Below are positions 6,651 through 8,789 of a DNA stretch of 8,789 nt, in pieces. Both the position numbers and the translations under genes were made by a program. The notes below the pieces were generated by a model. It made no database searches and was not told the DNA's origin. It saw only the letters and a program-made list of their open reading frames with translations. The DNA is from Flavobacteriales bacterium UBA4660 (lineage in GTDB: Bacteria; Bacteroidota; Bacteroidia; Flavobacteriales_D; Sanyastnellaceae). The stretch covers positions 9,745-18,533 of the forward strand of contig DHLU01000144.1 in the NCBI GenBank assembly GCA_002405435.1. Reading direction: 5' to 3'. Every line of letters starts with the position of its first letter. Positions within the stretch are counted from its first letter, which is position 1.

Positions 6651-7343
6651 CTATAAATTTGAAGTTGTGTCAGCAGGCGCCGGCAGTACTACCACACCAT
6701 TGGCATCATACGTGGGGTCGGTAATTCCTTTTTGAAGGCATTTCACATAAGAGATCACCTGCCAGATTTCCTTGCGGGAAAGTTGTGAGGCGTGAGAACC
6801 CATCAACCCTTTGCCGTAATGGATGGAGTGAAACATTTTTCCCTCTTCAAGTCCGGCGAGTTTGGTGGTATAATCGGGAATACCCGTGATGAGTCCATTT
6901 TTGGAGATGGCACCATCGCCTTTGCCTGCCGTTCCGTGACAGTGCGTGCACATGACTGTGTAGAGGGCCTTGCCCTTTTCCACATTCTCACGTGTGGCGG
7001 TGATCGGACTGCGGATTTCGGCGGCGGCCCTTTCGTAATCTTCCACCGTATTCTGCAGGGCATAAGGCATATTAAACACCACATTGGCCTCATTGGCAGT
7101 GTAAGCCACGGTGCCCACCGGCGGTTTGCGCGACAGCAAAGGCTTGAAGCCGTGCTTGGCCTTCATTTCTTCGGTCCAGTCGTGGGTTTCGTTGGTTCCG
7201 TAATCCACATAGGCCTCCAGTGCCGGCGAACGATACATATCGGGCATATACTCCACGCCCGGGGCATCAGGATCAGACGTGCAGGATGAGAATATGACCA
7301 CGGCAGTCGCCGCAGTCAACAGGGTCCATATTTTTTTATTCAT
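6651..7343 (-). CDS. actE: Alternative complex III subunit ActE, monohaem cytochrome c lipoprotein
   Basis: ActE carries the haem c that takes electrons from the ActA/ActB side of the complex and probably hands them to the oxidase on the periplasmic face. The 230-residue product begins with a lipoprotein signal peptide (MNKKIWTLLTAATAVVIFSSC, lipobox FSSC, lipidated C21). It has a single class I cytochrome c domain with CTHCH at 132-136, followed by GTAGKGDG, and a likely distal ligand M181 in KGLMGSHASQL. The segment 31-75, with MPDMYRSPALEAYVDYG and SRKPPVGTVA, is typical of ActE upstream of the haem domain. Its ATG overlaps the actD stop as ATGA, and a strong ribosome binding site lies inside the end of actD, so translation is coupled. 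The Pro/Ala/Thr tail is short and unremarkable. Confidence 0.95.
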   Translation of the reverse strand: MNKKIWTLLTAATAVVIFSSCTSDPDAPGVEYMPDMYRSPALEAYVDYGTNETHDWTEEMKAKHGFKPLLSRKPPVGTVAYTANEANVVFNMPYALQNTVEDYERAAAEIRSPITATRENVEKGKALYTVMCTHCHGTAGKGDGAISKNGLITGIPDYTTKLAGLEEGKMFHSIHYGKGLMGSHASQLSRKEIWQVISYVKCLQKGITDPTYDANGVVVLPAPADTTSNL

Positions 7344-7882
7344 GCTTCAACCTCCTTTACGCTCAGCTCATAGATATCGGTAGAGCGGAGCATGTTTTCG
7401 ATATCACCCAGGGGAAACTGGCCATTTTCTTCTGCTGAAATTTCCATCACAAACTTGTCGTCGGTGGTACGCGGATCAGGGTTGGTGGCCGGCATACCGG
7501 GTAATGTACCGTTGCGCAGCAGGTAGGTAATGGCCATGCCGTGGGCACCGCAAAACACTGAAAACTCAAACAGTATGGGCACGAAGGCCGGAGCGTTTTC
7601 ATACCATGTGAAGTTGGGCTTTCCACCGATGTTGATGCCTCCCCAGTCGGAGACCATGAAGTACCAGGTGCCCAGGATGGCCAGCACGGTGCCGGTGGTG
7701 GCATACATGAATGCGCAGATCGCCAGGCGCGTGCGCTTCACGCCGATTACGGGGTCAAGTCCGTGAATCGGAAACGGGGAAAACACATCTTTCACGCTGA
7801 TGCCTTTGGCCACCAGAGCCTTTGCGGCGGCGAGCAGTTTTTGCTCGTCGTCGTACATCGCGTGTATCAGTTTATTTGCCAT
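7340..7882 (-). CDS. actD: Alternative complex III subunit ActD (DUF3341 family)
   Basis: ActD is a small membrane subunit of alternative complex III with no cofactor. It packs against ActC and ActF. The 180-residue protein has a soluble alpha/beta N-terminal part that opens MANKLIHAMYDDEQKLLAAA and includes FSPFPIHGLD (34-43), a typical DUF3341 motif. It then has two membrane helices (about 52-76 and 98-121) joined by a loop with SDWGGINIGGKPNFTW, and a C-terminal soluble segment including TTDDKFVMEI and IENMLRSTDIYEL. Length and order fit the family. The ATG at 7882 is 21 bases after the actC stop and has an AAAGGA ribosome binding site. Its stop overlaps the actE start by 4 bases, and its last codons double as the actE ribosome binding site. 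Confidence 0.93.
   Translation of the reverse strand: MANKLIHAMYDDEQKLLAAAKALVAKGISVKDVFSPFPIHGLDPVIGVKRTRLAICAFMYATTGTVLAILGTWYFMVSDWGGINIGGKPNFTWYENAPAFVPILFEFSVFCGAHGMAITYLLRNGTLPGMPATNPDPRTTDDKFVMEISAEENGQFPLGDIENMLRSTDIYELSVKEVEA
7351..7358 (-). promoter_or_regulatory. Strong Shine-Dalgarno for actE embedded in the 3' end of actD
   Basis: On the minus strand AAAGGAGG ends 7 bases before the actE ATG, an almost perfect anti-16S match at good spacing. The same bases encode the Lys-Glu-Val near the ActD C terminus. Strong Shine-Dalgarno sites are uncommon in Bacteroidota, so this one, together with the ATGA overlap, strongly supports the actE start and suggests tight coupling of ActD and ActE synthesis. 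Confidence 0.65.
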
Positions 7883-7887
7883 GATAT

Positions 7888-7893
7888 TCCTTT
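7888..7893 (-). promoter_or_regulatory. Shine-Dalgarno-like site for actD
   Basis: AAAGGA on the minus strand lies 5 bases before the actD ATG, inside the 21-base gap after actC. It supports the chosen actD start. The match is shorter than the one before actE, and A-rich leaders are common in this phylum, so it could be chance. Confidence 0.4.
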
Positions 7894-7903
7894 ATTCTTT
7901 CTG

Positions 7904-8789
7904 TTAGTGGGCAGTGTCATTCTTGTAGCTCTCGCCTGAGGTCTTCAGGATGGACTTCAGCTCGTTCAGTGCGATCACCGGAAAGAAACGGGCGAAGAGC
8001 AGGAACAGGGTGAAAAAGATTCCGATGGTACCGATAAACACACCAATATCAATGGAAGTCGCCTTGAATTCTCCCCATGCCGAAGGCACGAAGTCGCGGT
8101 GAATGGAGGTAACAATAATCACGAAGCGCTCAAACCACATACCGATGTTTACGATAATGGACATGACGAACGTGAAAGCCAGATTGGTACGGAGTTTTTT
8201 GAACCAGAACAGCTGCGGAGACACCACGTTGCAGGTCATCATAGACCAGTACGACCAGGCCAGCGGTCCGGAGAAGCGGTTGATGAAGGCGTATTGTTCA
8301 TAGACCACACCGCTGTACCACGACATGAATAACTCGGTGAGGTAGGCCACGCCCACGATGGAACCTGTTACGATGATCACAATGTTCATATACTCCACGT
8401 GCTTGGTGTGGATATAGGCCTCCAGTTTCATGGTCTTGCGCATGATGAGCACCAGGGTCAATACCATGGCAAATCCGGAGAAGATCGCACCCGACACGAA
8501 GTAGGGCGGGAAGATGGTGGCGTGCCAGCCCGGAATCACCGAGGTGGCAAAGTCCATCGATACGATGGAGTGCACGGAAAACACCAGCGGCGTTGCCACC
8601 CCCGCGAGTACGAGAGAAACCTCTTCAAAACGCGTCCAGTGTTTGGCACGTCCGCTCCATCCGAAGCTGAGCACACTGTAGGCTTTTTTCCATGAGGGTT
8701 TTACCATACGGTCGCGGATGGTCGCGAAATCGGGAATTAGTCCGAGGTACCAGAATACCAGTGACACCGAGAAATAGGTTGAGATCGCA
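7904..8789 (-). CDS. actC: Alternative complex III subunit ActC (NrfD/PsrC family), C-terminal part
   Basis: ActC is the NrfD/PsrC-like membrane subunit of alternative complex III that is thought to hold the quinol site next to the Fe-S subunit ActB. About 294 residues are visible. The frame stays open to the window edge and reads AISTYFSVSLVFWYLGLIPD at the border, so a GTG at 8767 is internal and the real start is upstream. The family normally has some 450-480 residues, so roughly the first third is missing. Visible marks include LIPDFATIRDR, GWSGRAKHW, SIVSMDFATSVIPGWHATIF, PPYFVSGAIFSGFAMV and NIGMWFERFVIIV, all typical of ActC, with about seven membrane helices. The C terminus is short and polar. 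The actD ATG follows 21 bases after the stop. No cofactor motif is expected. Confidence 0.95.
   Translation of the reverse strand, partial: AISTYFSVSLVFWYLGLIPDFATIRDRMVKPSWKKAYSVLSFGWSGRAKHWTRFEEVSLVLAGVATPLVFSVHSIVSMDFATSVIPGWHATIFPPYFVSGAIFSGFAMVLTLVLIMRKTMKLEAYIHTKHVEYMNIVIIVTGSIVGVAYLTELFMSWYSGVVYEQYAFINRFSGPLAWSYWSMMTCNVVSPQLFWFKKLRTNLAFTFVMSIIVNIGMWFERFVIIVTSIHRDFVPSAWGEFKATSIDIGVFIGTIGIFFTLFLLFARFFPVIALNELKSILKTSGESYKNDTAH

Noticed and set aside
8765..8767. A GTG start for actC at 8767
   Set aside because: The frame remains open to the window edge and the upstream residues (AISTYFSV) continue the conserved ActC sequence, so this GTG is an internal Val codon.

Overview
The window looks like chromosomal core DNA from a member of the Bacteroidota, perhaps of a Flavobacteriales-like lineage with fairly high GC (judged by eye, not computed). 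The evidence is the gene order of an alternative complex III cluster followed directly by an aa3-type oxidase, the Bacteroidota-type CoxB with a CNKVCG copper loop, and a TAnnTTTG-like promoter element. Every gene I accept is on the minus strand, so transcription runs from position 8789 towards 1. I see no rRNA, tRNA, CRISPR array or mobile element, and no gene-free stretch longer than about 110 bases.

Reading in the direction of transcription, 8789-5424 holds the end of a quinol:cytochrome c oxidoreductase (alternative complex III) operon: actC (5' end outside the window), actD, actE and actF. The genes are tightly packed, with gaps of 21 and 12 bases and one 4-base ATGA overlap. Next come coxB (5374-4130) and coxA (4095-2311), subunits II and I of a proton-pumping haem-copper oxidase. 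Together these make a membrane electron path: menaquinol is oxidised by ACIII, electrons pass through the ActE haem c to CuA of CoxB, then to haem a and the haem a3/CuB site of CoxA, where oxygen is reduced. Subunit III is not in the visible part.

After coxA the functional theme changes. A small secreted or outer-membrane beta-barrel-like protein of unknown function (1632-2306) probably starts at a TTG five bases after the coxA stop. A 107-base gap follows, holding a 13-base tandem duplication and a likely promoter. Then come ruvB (Holliday junction helicase) and, 6 bases later, queG (epoxyqueuosine reductase, last step of queuosine synthesis), whose 3' part lies beyond position 1.

I did not find a clearly new system. 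The points most worth a second look are the unusual CoxB (two extra membrane helices, a charged helical insert of about 90 residues, and Glu replaced by Lys in the CuA loop), the unidentified barrel gene between the respiratory genes and ruvB, and the compact translational coupling signals.
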